A DNA stretch of 46,682 nt, taken from assembly GCA_012839035.1 (NCBI GenBank), contig DUOB01000089.1, forward strand, positions 1 to 46,682, read 5' to 3'. This document shows positions 9,190 through 16,352 of this stretch, piece after piece (positions within the stretch are counted from its first letter, which is position 1; every line of letters begins with the position of its first letter). The notes under the pieces are model-generated. The model made no database searches. It was not told the DNA's origin and worked only from the letters and a program-made list of their open reading frames with translations. Position numbers and translations under genes: made by a program. The DNA comes from Propionibacterium sp. GTDB taxonomy: Bacteria > Actinomycetota > Actinomycetes > Propionibacteriales > Propionibacteriaceae.

Positions 9190-10563
9190 TCAGTGCTGCA
9201 TGTCGACGAACCGGCTGTAGTGACCCTGGAACGCGGTGACCACCGTCCGGGTGGGGCCGTTGCGGTTCTTGGCCACGATGAAGTCGGCCTCGCCCAGGCG
9301 CGGGGACTCCTTGTCATAGATGTCCTCGCGGTGCAGCAGGATGACGATGTCCGCGTCCTGCTCGAGCGAACCGGACTCACGGAGGTCCGACACCATCGGC
9401 TTCTTGTCCGTGCGCTGTTCGGGACCACGGTTGAGCTGCGACATCGCGACCACCGGCACATTGAGTTCTTTCGCCAGCAGCTTGATCTGACGGGAAAACT
9501 CCGACACCTCCAACTGGCGGGACTCGACCTTCTTGCCGGAGGTCATGAGCTGGAGATAGTCGATGACGATCAACTTCAGATCGTGCTTCGACTTGAGCCG
9601 ACGGGCCTTGGCCCGGATCTCCATCATCGTCAGGTTGGGCGAGTCGTCGATGAACAGTGGCGCGGAGGAGATGGTGGCCATCTTGTTCGCCACCCGCTGC
9701 CAGTCCTCCTCGCTCATCGTGCCCTTGCGGATGTGGTTGAGCGGCACCTGCGCCTCCGCGGAGAGCAGGCGCATGGTGATCTCGACCTTGCTCATTTCCA
9801 GCGAGAAGATCGCGGACGTCATCCCGTTCCTGATCGAGCAGGCGCGGGCGAAGTCCAGGCCGAGGGTCGATTTGCCGACAGCGGGCCTGGCGGCCAGGAT
9901 CACCATCTGCCCACCATGGAGGCCGTTGGTCAGTTCATCGAGCTCGATGAAGCCCGTCGGAACACCGGCCATCTCGCCCGATCGCGAGCTGAGCGCCTCC
10001 ATCTCGTCAAGGGTTGCCTCAAGGAGCTCCGACAGCGGTTGGTAGTCCTCCGCGGTGCTGCCATCGGTGACCGAATAGACCGCCTGCTGGGCGCGATCGA
10101 CGATGTCGCCGACGTCGCCCTCCCCGGCGTACCCCAACTGGGCAATCTTGAGCGACGCCTCCACCAGGCGCCGCAGGATCGCCTTCTCGCGAACGATCCG
10201 GGCGTAATAGCCGGCGTTGGCCGCGACGGACACCTTGGCGTACAAATCGTGGAGATAGAGCGGGCCCCGGGCACGGGACAGCATGCCGGTCCGGTTGAGT
10301 TCGTTCGCCACGGTGATGGGGTCGGCGGGCTCGCCCTTGCCGTAGAGATCCAGGATCGCGGAGAAGATGTATTCGTGGGCGGGGTGGTAGAAGTCCTCGG
10401 CCTTGACCGTCTCCAGAACGTCCGCGATGGCATCCTTGCTCGTCAGCATCGATCCCAGGACTGCCTGTTCGGCGTCGTTGTCCTGGGGCGGCATCCGGTC
10501 CATGCCTCCGCGTGGCGAGTCCTCGGCGAGCTCATCGGTGAGGTCCTTGAAGTCGATGGACAA
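9190..10563 (-). CDS. dnaB: Replicative DNA helicase DnaB
   Basis: The 457-residue protein has the DnaB N-terminal helical domain (QDNDAEQAVLGSML near residue 27) and a RecA-like C-terminal domain. Walker A is RPAVGKST and Walker B is LIVIDYLQLM. The conserved MSQLNRGPEQR and DLRESGSLEQDADIV segments follow. It unwinds DNA ahead of the replisome as a hexamer. The length is that of an uninterrupted DnaB, with no intein at the usual P-loop site. The start is TTG at 10561-10563, chosen because AGGAGG lies seven bases before it. In many actinobacteria dnaB lies in the origin-near half beside rplI; here copper genes lie upstream instead. The upstream gap contains DnaA-box matches that could link its expression or local DNA to DnaA. 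Confidence 0.96.
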   Translation of the reverse strand: MSIDFKDLTDELAEDSPRGGMDRMPPQDNDAEQAVLGSMLTSKDAIADVLETVKAEDFYHPAHEYIFSAILDLYGKGEPADPITVANELNRTGMLSRARGPLYLHDLYAKVSVAANAGYYARIVREKAILRRLVEASLKIAQLGYAGEGDVGDIVDRAQQAVYSVTDGSTAEDYQPLSELLEATLDEMEALSSRSGEMAGVPTGFIELDELTNGLHGGQMVILAARPAVGKSTLGLDFARACSIRNGMTSAIFSLEMSKVEITMRLLSAEAQVPLNHIRKGTMSEEDWQRVANKMATISSAPLFIDDSPNLTMMEIRAKARRLKSKHDLKLIVIDYLQLMTSGKKVESRQLEVSEFSRQIKLLAKELNVPVVAMSQLNRGPEQRTDKKPMVSDLRESGSLEQDADIVILLHREDIYDKESPRLGEADFIVAKNRNGPTRTVVTAFQGHYSRFVDMQH

Positions 10564-10569
10564 TGTGCA

Positions 10570-10576
10570 CCCTCCT
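10570..10576 (-). promoter_or_regulatory. Strong ribosome binding site that fixes a TTG start for dnaB
   Basis: On the minus strand AGGAGGG lies here, seven bases (counted from AGGAGG) before TTG 10561-10563. No ATG or GTG in frame sits at a suitable distance, so this site decides the start codon. Confidence 0.7.
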
Positions 10577-10682
10577 GCCTTCAGTGGCCTTGATTCGACG
10601 CTAGACGGCGGGTCCGACAGTGGTGGCGGCCCTCGCGGATTCTTCGAACGCTAGGACGGCCCGAGCGACACGCCAAGAGAGG

Positions 10683-10705
10683 TTATCCACAGCCCCTGTG
10701 GATGG
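10683..10705. promoter_or_regulatory. DnaA box pair in inverted orientation
   Basis: TTATCCACA at 10683-10691 matches the DnaA consensus exactly. Facing it, TGTGGATGG at 10697-10705 matches 7 of 9 on the other strand. The core TCCACAG-CCC-CTGTGGA (10686-10702) is a perfect interrupted palindrome. A further 7/9 match, TGTGGATCG, lies at 10752-10760. The stretch 10564-11007 contains no gene; apart from these sites, a TTAAC-rich patch near 10765 and a T-run at 10829-10836, I see nothing in it until the csoR operator. Confidence 0.5.
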
Positions 10706-10911
10706 GCTGGGGAACATGCCAGTGGGGTTGTGGGCAGATTGGGTATGGATCTGTGGATCGTTTGGTTAACCCGCGAGTAACGACGTCCTGGCTAGGGGTG
10801 ATGGGGTCGCGGGCCTGGGGATGGAATCTTTTTTTCGCGGTGGTCGCAGGGCGGTGAGACAGAATTTGTTCACTTGACACAGGGGCTTCGGGCTGGCATG
10901 GGGGCAGGAAT

Positions 10912-10920
10912 TGTGCATAA
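10912..10920 (-). promoter_or_regulatory. Second perfect DnaA-box match
   Basis: TGTGCATAA is the reverse complement of TTATGCACA, which fits the consensus TTATNCACA. It lies about 90 bp before csoR and 230 bp from the first perfect box. Two exact matches in one short gap are unlikely by chance in DNA this G+C rich, but no AT-rich unwinding element is visible beside them. Confidence 0.45.
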
Positions 10921-10982
10921 CTCTGGCGCTCGGGTGCGAGTATCTGATCGGGGCCGAGGTGAGCCACAAGCCTTGTTTTTCA

Positions 10983-10997
10983 TACCCCCTAGGGGTA
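10983..10997. promoter_or_regulatory. CsoR operator
   Basis: TACCCCCTAGGGGTA has arms TACCCC and GGGGTA around CTA, the typical G/C-tract palindrome bound by copper-sensing CsoR repressors. It ends ten bases before the csoR start. TTGTTT (10973-10978) and TACTGT (10996-11001), 17 bases apart, could be the -35 and -10, which would put the operator between them and the transcript start at or near the ATG. The promoter hexamers are weak guesses; the operator is clear. Confidence 0.75.
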
Positions 10998-11007
10998 CTG
11001 TCGCAGC

Positions 11008-11307
11008 ATGGCGAATGCAGTTCACGACCCCGGCTATCACGACACGAAACAGGCGCATCTCAAGCGTCTGCGACGAATCGAGGGGCAGATCCGGGGGCTG
11101 CAGCGGATGGTGGAGGAGGACAAATACTGCATCGATGTGCTCACCCAGATCTCCGCGGCCACCAAAGCCCTGGAGTCCGTCGCCCTCAACCTCCTCGATG
11201 AACACCTCCATCACTGTGTGGCCCACGCCATCGAACAGGGTGGCGAGGAGGTGGATCTCAAGATCACCGAAGCCAGTGACGCGATTGCGCGTCTGGTGAG
11301 ATCCTGA
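11008..11307 (+). CDS. csoR: Copper-sensing transcriptional repressor CsoR
   Basis: This 99-residue all-helical repressor has the three copper(I) ligands at the CsoR spacing: Cys41 (KYCIDVL), His66 and Cys70 (EHLHHCVAHA). The gaps of 25 and 4 residues equal those of the M. tuberculosis protein. The N-terminal KRLRRIEGQIRGLQRM helix is typical. When copper(I) binds, the tetramer releases DNA and the operon is expressed. The operator lies directly upstream, so the gene is autoregulated, and copZ and copA follow on the same strand. No Shine-Dalgarno is visible before ATG 11008, so a leaderless transcript is possible. Confidence 0.95.
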   Translation: MANAVHDPGYHDTKQAHLKRLRRIEGQIRGLQRMVEEDKYCIDVLTQISAATKALESVALNLLDEHLHHCVAHAIEQGGEEVDLKITEASDAIARLVRS

Positions 11308-11362
11308 CCGGGCCGCCATCGTCGTCCCCAAGCCGAAAACCCGAACCCTGAAGGAGTTCTTC

Positions 11363-11575
11363 ATGGCCACGACCAACTACACCGTCACCGGCATGACCTG
11401 CGGTCACTGCGTGAACGCCGTCGCGGAAGAAGTTTCCGCGCTGGAGGGCGTCACTGACGTCAACGTCCAACTCGAAGGCGGCACCATGGTGGTCGAATCC
11501 GCGGAGCGGCTGCCGCTCGCGACGATCACCGAGGCGGTCTCCGAGGCGGGGGATTACACCGTCGCCGAGGCCTGA
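11363..11575 (+). CDS. copZ: Copper chaperone CopZ (heavy-metal-associated domain)
   Basis: The 70-residue protein is a single HMA fold with the metal site GMTCGHC (Cys13, Cys16) in the first loop. It carries copper(I) in the cytoplasm to the P-type ATPase and to CsoR. AAGGAG lies seven bases before ATG 11363, a good ribosome binding site. It lies 55 bp after csoR and 171 bp before copA, and is probably co-transcribed with both. Confidence 0.93.
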   Translation: MATTNYTVTGMTCGHCVNAVAEEVSALEGVTDVNVQLEGGTMVVESAERLPLATITEAVSEAGDYTVAEA

Positions 11576-11746
11576 GCCCACCAACCCGGGCCGATGGGCC
11601 CAACCGTGCAGCAGCGATGCTGACCAACCCGAGGCGTTTGTACGCCCCCACCGGTCGGCCACCGCACTTGTTCCACCGTCCACTCCGAGATGCCGAACTC
11701 GGGTCCCTCGGAGGGCCGGTCAGCAGTTCAATCCAGAAAGTCGATC

Positions 11747-14017
11747 ATGACTGACCCCGTCACCACCCCTTCCAACGCCGGGGGCCTCCGAGCGGCCCGT
11801 CCTCCTGAATCATTCGAGCTCGACATCGACGGCATGACGTGCGCGTCCTGTGCCGTGCGGATCGAAAAGAAGCTCAACAAAGTCGACGGCGTCGAGGCGT
11901 CGGTCAACTATGCGACCGAAAAGGCCCGCATCAGCCTCCGTCAGCCGGTCCCTGTCGAAGACCTGATCGCGGTCGTGGAGAAGACCGGCTATCACGCCCG
12001 GATCGAACAGCCGGACGATCCCGCGAAGCCGGATGCCGTCGTCAAGCTCCGGCGGGATCTCATCCTGTCCGCCGTGCTGTCGGTGCCCGTCGTGGCGATC
12101 TCGATGGTGCCCGCCCTGCAGTTCCCCGGCTGGCAATGGGTCGTCCTGGTCCTGACGACGCCGGTTGTCCTGTTCGGCGGTCTGCGCTTCCACCGCTCGG
12201 CTCTGATCAATCTCCGCCACGGAGCAACGACGATGGACACGCTGATCTCGATGGGCAGCCTGGCGGCGTACTTCTGGTCCCTCTTCGCCATGATCTTCGG
12301 CCATGCCGGAGAAATCGGGATGAAGCACGAATTCACGTTCTCGCTCGCGCGCAGTGACGGATTCGGCAACATCTATTTCGAGGCCGCCGCGGCGATCATT
12401 ACGTTCATTCTCACCGGTCGCTATTTCGAGGCGAAATCCCGGCGGTCCGCGGGGGAGGCAGTGCGGTCCCTGTTGACGCTGGGGGCGTCGGATGTCGCGG
12501 TGGTACGCGACGGGGTCGAGATCCGCATCCCGATCGACCAGCTTCGGGTCGGTGAGGAATTCGTCGTACGCCCCGGCGAGAAGATCGCCACCGATGGCGA
12601 GGTCGTGTCCGGGGATTCCGGAGTGGACACCTCGATGATCACCGGTGAGTCCCTGCCCGTGGATGTCACGGTCGGTGACTCGGTGATCGGAGGGTGTCTC
12701 AACACCGATGGCCGGCTCGTCGTGCGCGCCACGCGGGTGGGGGAGGAGACCCAGCTCGCCCAGATCGCGCGGCTGGTGTCGGACGCACAGAGCGGCAAGT
12801 CCCAGACCCAGCGCATGGCGGACCGAGTGTCCGCCGTGTTCGTGCCGATCGTCATCGTCCTGGCCGTCGTGACCCTGATCGGCTGGCTCGTGGCCGGCGC
12901 CGGCGCGGGGTTCGCCTTCACCGCCGCCGTCGCGGTCCTGATTATCGCGTGCCCGTGTGCTCTCGGTCTCGCCACGCCCACCGCCCTCCTTGTCGGCACC
13001 GGCCGCGGGGCACGGTCAGGCATCCTGATCAAGGGTCCGGAGGCCCTGGAATCCACGCGTACCGTCGACACGATCGTCCTCGACAAGACCGGCACCGTCA
13101 CCGCGGGCGAACTCGAGGTCGTGGCGCACAGACGGCGGGACGCGGGTGACGCGGCTGCCGAGTCCGCGGGAGCTCATGAGTGGATCCGCCTCGCCGCGTC
13201 CGCCGAGTCGGGATCGGAGCATCCGGTGGCGAAGGCGGTCGTGGCGTACGCGGAGTCCCGCGGTCTCGCACTGTCTGCTCCTGACGACTTCCGCAACACC
13301 CCGGGCATCGGCGTGGACGCCACGGTCGACGGCCACCGGGTCCGGGTTGGTCGACTCATCGACACCCTGCCGGCGGAGCTGGCTGCAGCGGCGCAGGAGG
13401 CCCGGGCCGAGGGCCGATCCAGCATCCTCGTCCTGATCGACGATGAACCCGTCGGTCTTCTCGACATCTCCGACACGGTCAAGCCTGGCGCCGCGGACGC
13501 GATCCGATGGTTCCGCGAGCTGGGGCTCGAACCCCATCTGCTGACCGGAGATTCCACCGCCGCCGCCGAGCGGGTCGCCCGCGAGGTCGGCATCGACCAC
13601 GTCACGGCCGAGGTCATGCCACAGGACAAGGTCGATGTGGTCGCCGCTCTGCAGGCCGCGGGCCGCCGAGTGGCGATGGTCGGCGATGGCGTGAACGACG
13701 CCGCTGCCCTCGCGACGGCTGATCTGGGCATTGCGATGGGCGGGGGGACCGACGCGGCCATTGAAGCCGCGGACCTGACCCTGGTCCGGGACGACCTGCG
13801 ATTGGCGGCGGATGCGGTTCGGCTATCGCGCCGGACTTTGCGGACAATCAAGGGAAATCTCTTCTGGGCATTCGCCTATAACGTGGCGGCATTGCCCATT
13901 GCAGCCCTCGGTTTGTTGAATCCGATGATCGCCGGAGCAGCCATGGCATTCAGCTCCGTCTTCGTGGTGAGCAACAGTTTGCGGCTCAGAGGGTTCCGCG
14001 TGCGTGCTGCCAGATGA
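11747..14017 (+). CDS. copA: Copper(I)-exporting P-type ATPase CopA
   Basis: The 756-residue P1B-ATPase has one N-terminal HMA domain with GMTCASC (Cys32, Cys35). The transmembrane metal site is [10 protein letters not shown]; the phosphorylated Asp lies in [14 protein letters not shown] marks the actuator domain, SEHPVAKAV the nucleotide-binding HP motif, and [11 protein letters not shown] the hinge. The last helix carries the [15 protein letters not shown] segment of copper(I) pumps. It expels copper(I) from the cytoplasm. ATG 11747 is chosen because the 19 upstream in-frame residues are unlike the family; its ribosome binding site is weak. It is the third gene of the CsoR unit. Confidence 0.95.
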   Translation: MTDPVTTPSNAGGLRAARPPESFELDIDGMTCASCAVRIEKKLNKVDGVEASVNYATEKARISLRQPVPVEDLIAVVEKTGYHARIEQPDDPAKPDAVVKLRRDLILSAVLSVPVVAISMVPALQFPGWQWVVLVLTTPVVLFGGLRFHRSALINLRHGATTMDTLISMGSLAAYFWSLFAMIFGHAGEIGMKHEFTFSLARSDGFGNIYFEAAAAIITFILTGRYFEAKSRRSAGEAVRSLLTLGASDVAVVRDGVEIRIPIDQLRVGEEFVVRPGEKIATDGEVVSGDSGVDTSMITGESLPVDVTVGDSVIGGCLNTDGRLVVRATRVGEETQLAQIARLVSDAQSGKSQTQRMADRVSAVFVPIVIVLAVVTLIGWLVAGAGAGFAFTAAVAVLIIACPCALGLATPTALLVGTGRGARSGILIKGPEALESTRTVDTIVLDKTGTVTAGELEVVAHRRRDAGDAAAESAGAHEWIRLAASAESGSEHPVAKAVVAYAESRGLALSAPDDFRNTPGIGVDATVDGHRVRVGRLIDTLPAELAAAAQEARAEGRSSILVLIDDEPVGLLDISDTVKPGAADAIRWFRELGLEPHLLTGDSTAAAERVAREVGIDHVTAEVMPQDKVDVVAALQAAGRRVAMVGDGVNDAAALATADLGIAMGGGTDAAIEAADLTLVRDDLRLAADAVRLSRRTLRTIKGNLFWAFAYNVAALPIAALGLLNPMIAGAAMAFSSVFVVSNSLRLRGFRVRAAR

Positions 14018-14070
14018 ACCGCTCGATTAGGGCAAACTCGCGCCGACGTTTATCGTTTCGTGACGTTCCG

Positions 14071-14098
14071 CCCGATGCATCGCTCCTGATCCATCGGG
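14071..14098. repeat. Inverted repeat in the leader before the RpfB-like gene
   Basis: CCCGATG (14071-14077) and CATCGGG (14092-14098) are perfect seven-base arms around a 14-base loop, in the 105-bp gap between copA and the next gene. There is no T-run. It could be a leader hairpin or an operator; the sequence does not match the c-di-AMP riboswitch pattern known from some rpf genes. Confidence 0.4.
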
Positions 14099-14122
14099 AC
14101 CTGAAACTGTTGGGAGAAACGA

Positions 14123-15319
14123 GTGCGCAAGGTCATTCCTCTGGCAATCGCTGGTGGCGTCCTGGTCGCTTCGGGTGGTGTCTTCGGTGCCGCTCAGGCA
14201 CTGGCCAAGGATATTGAAGTCAGCCAGGACGGCGTGCCCATGTCGGTCCGCACCTGGGATTCGACTGTCGGGGACGTCCTCGACAAGCAGGGCATCATCG
14301 TCGGGGAGCGCGATCTGGTCGCCCCCGGTCGCGACGAGAAGATCACCGACGGGCAGCAGATCTCGGTCCGCTATGGGCGTGAGGTTCGTCTCACGATCGA
14401 CGGACAGTCGGAAAACCTCTGGACCACGGCTCTGACCCTGGACGAGGTGCTGGCCGAGCGGTCGATCCGCGACGAGAGCCGCATGTCGGCGTCCCGCAAC
14501 GCGCCGATCGGTCGTGAGGGCCTGACGGTCGAGATCCAGACCGCCAAGATGACGACGCTGGTCGTCGCCGGTGAGTCCCGTGACTTCATCACCCCGGCCA
14601 CCACGGTCGAGGAACTCCTCAAGGAGGCGGCCGTGGAGCTGACTCCCGAGGACGACACCGACCCCAGCCTGGAGACCCCGGTCACCGAGGGCATGACGGT
14701 GACCGTCACCAAGCGGGAGAACCGGGAGACCACCAAGCCGGTCGACATTCCGTTCGAGACCGTTCGCAAGAAGACCTCCGAGCTGCCGGCCGGCACCGAG
14801 AAGGTCCAGACCGAGGGCGTGCCCGGCAAGGGCGTCGAGGTCTGGGTCGAGCGCATGGAGAACCGCGAGGCGGTCGGCAACGAGCGCACCGCTACCCGCG
14901 TGGAGAAGCAGCCTGTCAACAAGGTTGTCCTGGTGGGCACCGGCAAGTCCTCGAACTCGGCGCCCAGCGCGCGGACCAGCTCCGCGCCCGAGCGGACCTC
15001 CGCCCCGGCAGCCAGCAGGAGCGAGAACCTGACGCCGGCCAACGGCGCGAGCTGTGTCGCCTCCAACTATTGGCAGGGCCAGATGACCGCCAACGGCGAG
15101 CGGTTCGACCCGAGCGCCATGACTGCCGCGCACAAGACGCTGCCGTTCAACAGCCGGGTCAAGGTCACCAACCCGAAGAACGGCAAGTCCGTGATCGTGC
15201 GGATCAACGACCGTGGCCCCTATGTCGGTGGACGCTGCCTCGACCTGTCCCGCTCTGCCTTCGCGCAGATCGGCGACACGAGCCAGGGCGTCATGACCGT
15301 CACCTACGAGGTCCTGTGA
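14123..15319 (+). CDS. Secreted DUF348-G5 protein with C-terminal RlpA-like double-psi beta-barrel
   Basis: The 398-residue protein has a signal peptide (MRKVIPLAIAGG to about Ala28). Three DUF348 modules follow (about 29-85, 86-142 and 143-200), each with a VxxVL/VLxxxxI-type core, then a G5 domain (about 195-272) with IPFETVRKKTSELPAGTEKV. After a Ser/Ala-rich linker (about 275-300) comes a barrel with MTANGERFDPSAMTAAHKTL, RVKVTNPKNGKSVIVRINDR and GPYVGGRCLDLS. The first part is the RpfB architecture; the end is the RlpA-type barrel, not the lysozyme-like Rpf domain. It probably binds or cleaves peptidoglycan outside the cell. The GTG start has GGAG seven bases upstream. It stands alone, with a terminator hairpin behind it. 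Confidence 0.9.
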   Translation: MRKVIPLAIAGGVLVASGGVFGAAQALAKDIEVSQDGVPMSVRTWDSTVGDVLDKQGIIVGERDLVAPGRDEKITDGQQISVRYGREVRLTIDGQSENLWTTALTLDEVLAERSIRDESRMSASRNAPIGREGLTVEIQTAKMTTLVVAGESRDFITPATTVEELLKEAAVELTPEDDTDPSLETPVTEGMTVTVTKRENRETTKPVDIPFETVRKKTSELPAGTEKVQTEGVPGKGVEVWVERMENREAVGNERTATRVEKQPVNKVVLVGTGKSSNSAPSARTSSAPERTSAPAASRSENLTPANGASCVASNYWQGQMTANGERFDPSAMTAAHKTLPFNSRVKVTNPKNGKSVIVRINDRGPYVGGRCLDLSRSAFAQIGDTSQGVMTVTYEVL

Positions 15320-15338
15320 TCTGCCACAACTGATTCGA

Positions 15339-15387
15339 CGAAACCCCGGCTGGGCGCGGTGCGAACCGCCTCCCGGCCGGGGTTTCG
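15339..15387. terminator. Bidirectional terminator hairpin between convergent genes
   Basis: CGAAACCCCGGC (15339-15350) and GCCGGGGTTTCG (15376-15387) are perfect 12-base arms around a 25-base loop. The site lies 19 bp behind the RpfB-like gene and 28 bp behind the convergent GNAT gene. A run of T ends the stem on the plus strand (TTTC), and the A-rich left arm gives TTTCG on the minus strand. Confidence 0.65.
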
Positions 15388-15415
15388 CCATTGTTGGTGA
15401 GACCGGCAGGCGGGC

Positions 15416-15898
15416 TCAGGTGCCGCGCCGGCGTACCATCCGAAACATCGGCCGCCCGAGCCACGGCCCACCTGCCGGGCCCGCGGCGCCATCGGGAACG
15501 AATCCGTTGCGCACATAGAACCGTTCGGCCCGGGGGTTGTTGCGGATGATCCAGAGGTACGCCGATCGGTCCCCCACCGCCGTGTCGAACAACGCCTGCC
15601 CGACGCCGGACCCGTGCTCCTCGGGACGCACATAGAGGCGATCCAGCATGAACGGGATGTCCTTCGGCGGCGGATCGAACCGCTCCTCCCATTCATTGGG
15701 TCCGCACCCCGCGCAGGCGATGCCGATGATTCTGCCGGCACGCTCCGCGACCCAATGCCGCCGGAAGGGCTCTCGTCCGTCGGAGAGGGCCGATTGCATC
15801 TCGGTCAGCTCGACCTCGAGTGTCTCGGCCACCGCAGGAGCCTCGGCGAGCCGATCCCGCACGTACTCCTCCGGCATGATGCGCGCATAGGTCACCAC
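15416..15898 (-). CDS. GNAT-family N-acetyltransferase (start problematic)
   Basis: The listed product has 160 residues. Its acetyl-CoA-binding core is LDRLYVRPEEHGSGVGQALF, and the last strand is NNPRAERFYVRNGFVPDG. The substrate is unknown. GTG 15896-15898 is the first usable start, but the reading frame upstream, back to the stop of the preceding gene, encodes VRLRLAQPADAPAYVDAHV. That is the normal first strand and helix of GNAT proteins. Those 36 codons contain no ATG, GTG, TTG or CTG. Either a non-standard start is used, or TGA 16007-16009 is read through, or the base sequence has an error, or the gene is broken. It follows the thiamine-binding gene in the cyd operon direction. Confidence 0.75.
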   Translation of the reverse strand: MVTYARIMPEEYVRDRLAEAPAVAETLEVELTEMQSALSDGREPFRRHWVAERAGRIIGIACAGCGPNEWEERFDPPPKDIPFMLDRLYVRPEEHGSGVGQALFDTAVGDRSAYLWIIRNNPRAERFYVRNGFVPDGAAGPAGGPWLGRPMFRMVRRRGT

Positions 15899-16006
15899 CT
15901 GTGTCGCGACATGGGCATCGACATAGGCCGGCGCATCCGCGGGCTGTGCAAGGCGAAGACGTACGCCGTCGGGCGCGGATGATGGAGCGCCTCGGGGTGT
16001 CGTGGC

Positions 16007-16309
16007 TCAGCCCTTGTCGAGGTTGTCGAGCGCCGCCTCGAGCCGATCGAGCTTCCCGGTCATCTCCCCAGTCCGCCCGGGGCGAATGTCCGCTTTGAGC
16101 ACGAGGGAGACACGGTTCCCGAACTGGCCGACGGCTTCGGTGGCGCGGCGAACCACGTCCATGCACTCGTCCCAGTCACCCTCGATGGTCGTGAACATGG
16201 AATCGGTGCGATTGGGCAGGCCGGATTCTCGAACCACCTTCACGGCGGCGGCCACGGCGTCGTGCACGGACTCGGACCCGCTCGGGGCAACAGAAAATGC
16301 AACCAACAT
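16007..16309 (-). CDS. MTH1187/YkoF-like thiamine-binding family protein (DUF77)
   Basis: The 100-residue protein starts MLVAFSVAPSGSESVHDAV and contains RTDSMFTTIEGDWDECM and LVLKADIRPGRTGEM, the conserved blocks of the MTH1187 family. These small ferredoxin-like proteins bind thiamine or its pyrimidine part; their role is not settled. ATG 16309 is chosen because the long in-frame extension upstream overlaps cydC and is unlike the family. It lies 43 bp behind cydC on the same strand and so is probably part of the cyd transcript. Its stop codon is in frame with the GNAT gene that follows. Confidence 0.88.
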   Translation of the reverse strand: MLVAFSVAPSGSESVHDAVAAAVKVVRESGLPNRTDSMFTTIEGDWDECMDVVRRATEAVGQFGNRVSLVLKADIRPGRTGEMTGKLDRLEAALDNLDKG

Positions 16310-16352
16310 GACTCCATCCTCGCAGGTGCGAACAACGCCTCGGGCGCTGACC

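Noticed and set aside
10564-11007. Chromosomal replication origin
   Set aside because: Only two exact DnaA boxes and no long AT-rich element are present, and dnaA and dnaN are not adjacent. It is treated as a DnaA-binding site at most.
14018-14122. c-di-AMP (ydaO-type) riboswitch before the RpfB-like gene
   Set aside because: The gap is too short at 105 bp and lacks the conserved blocks; only a simple inverted repeat is present.
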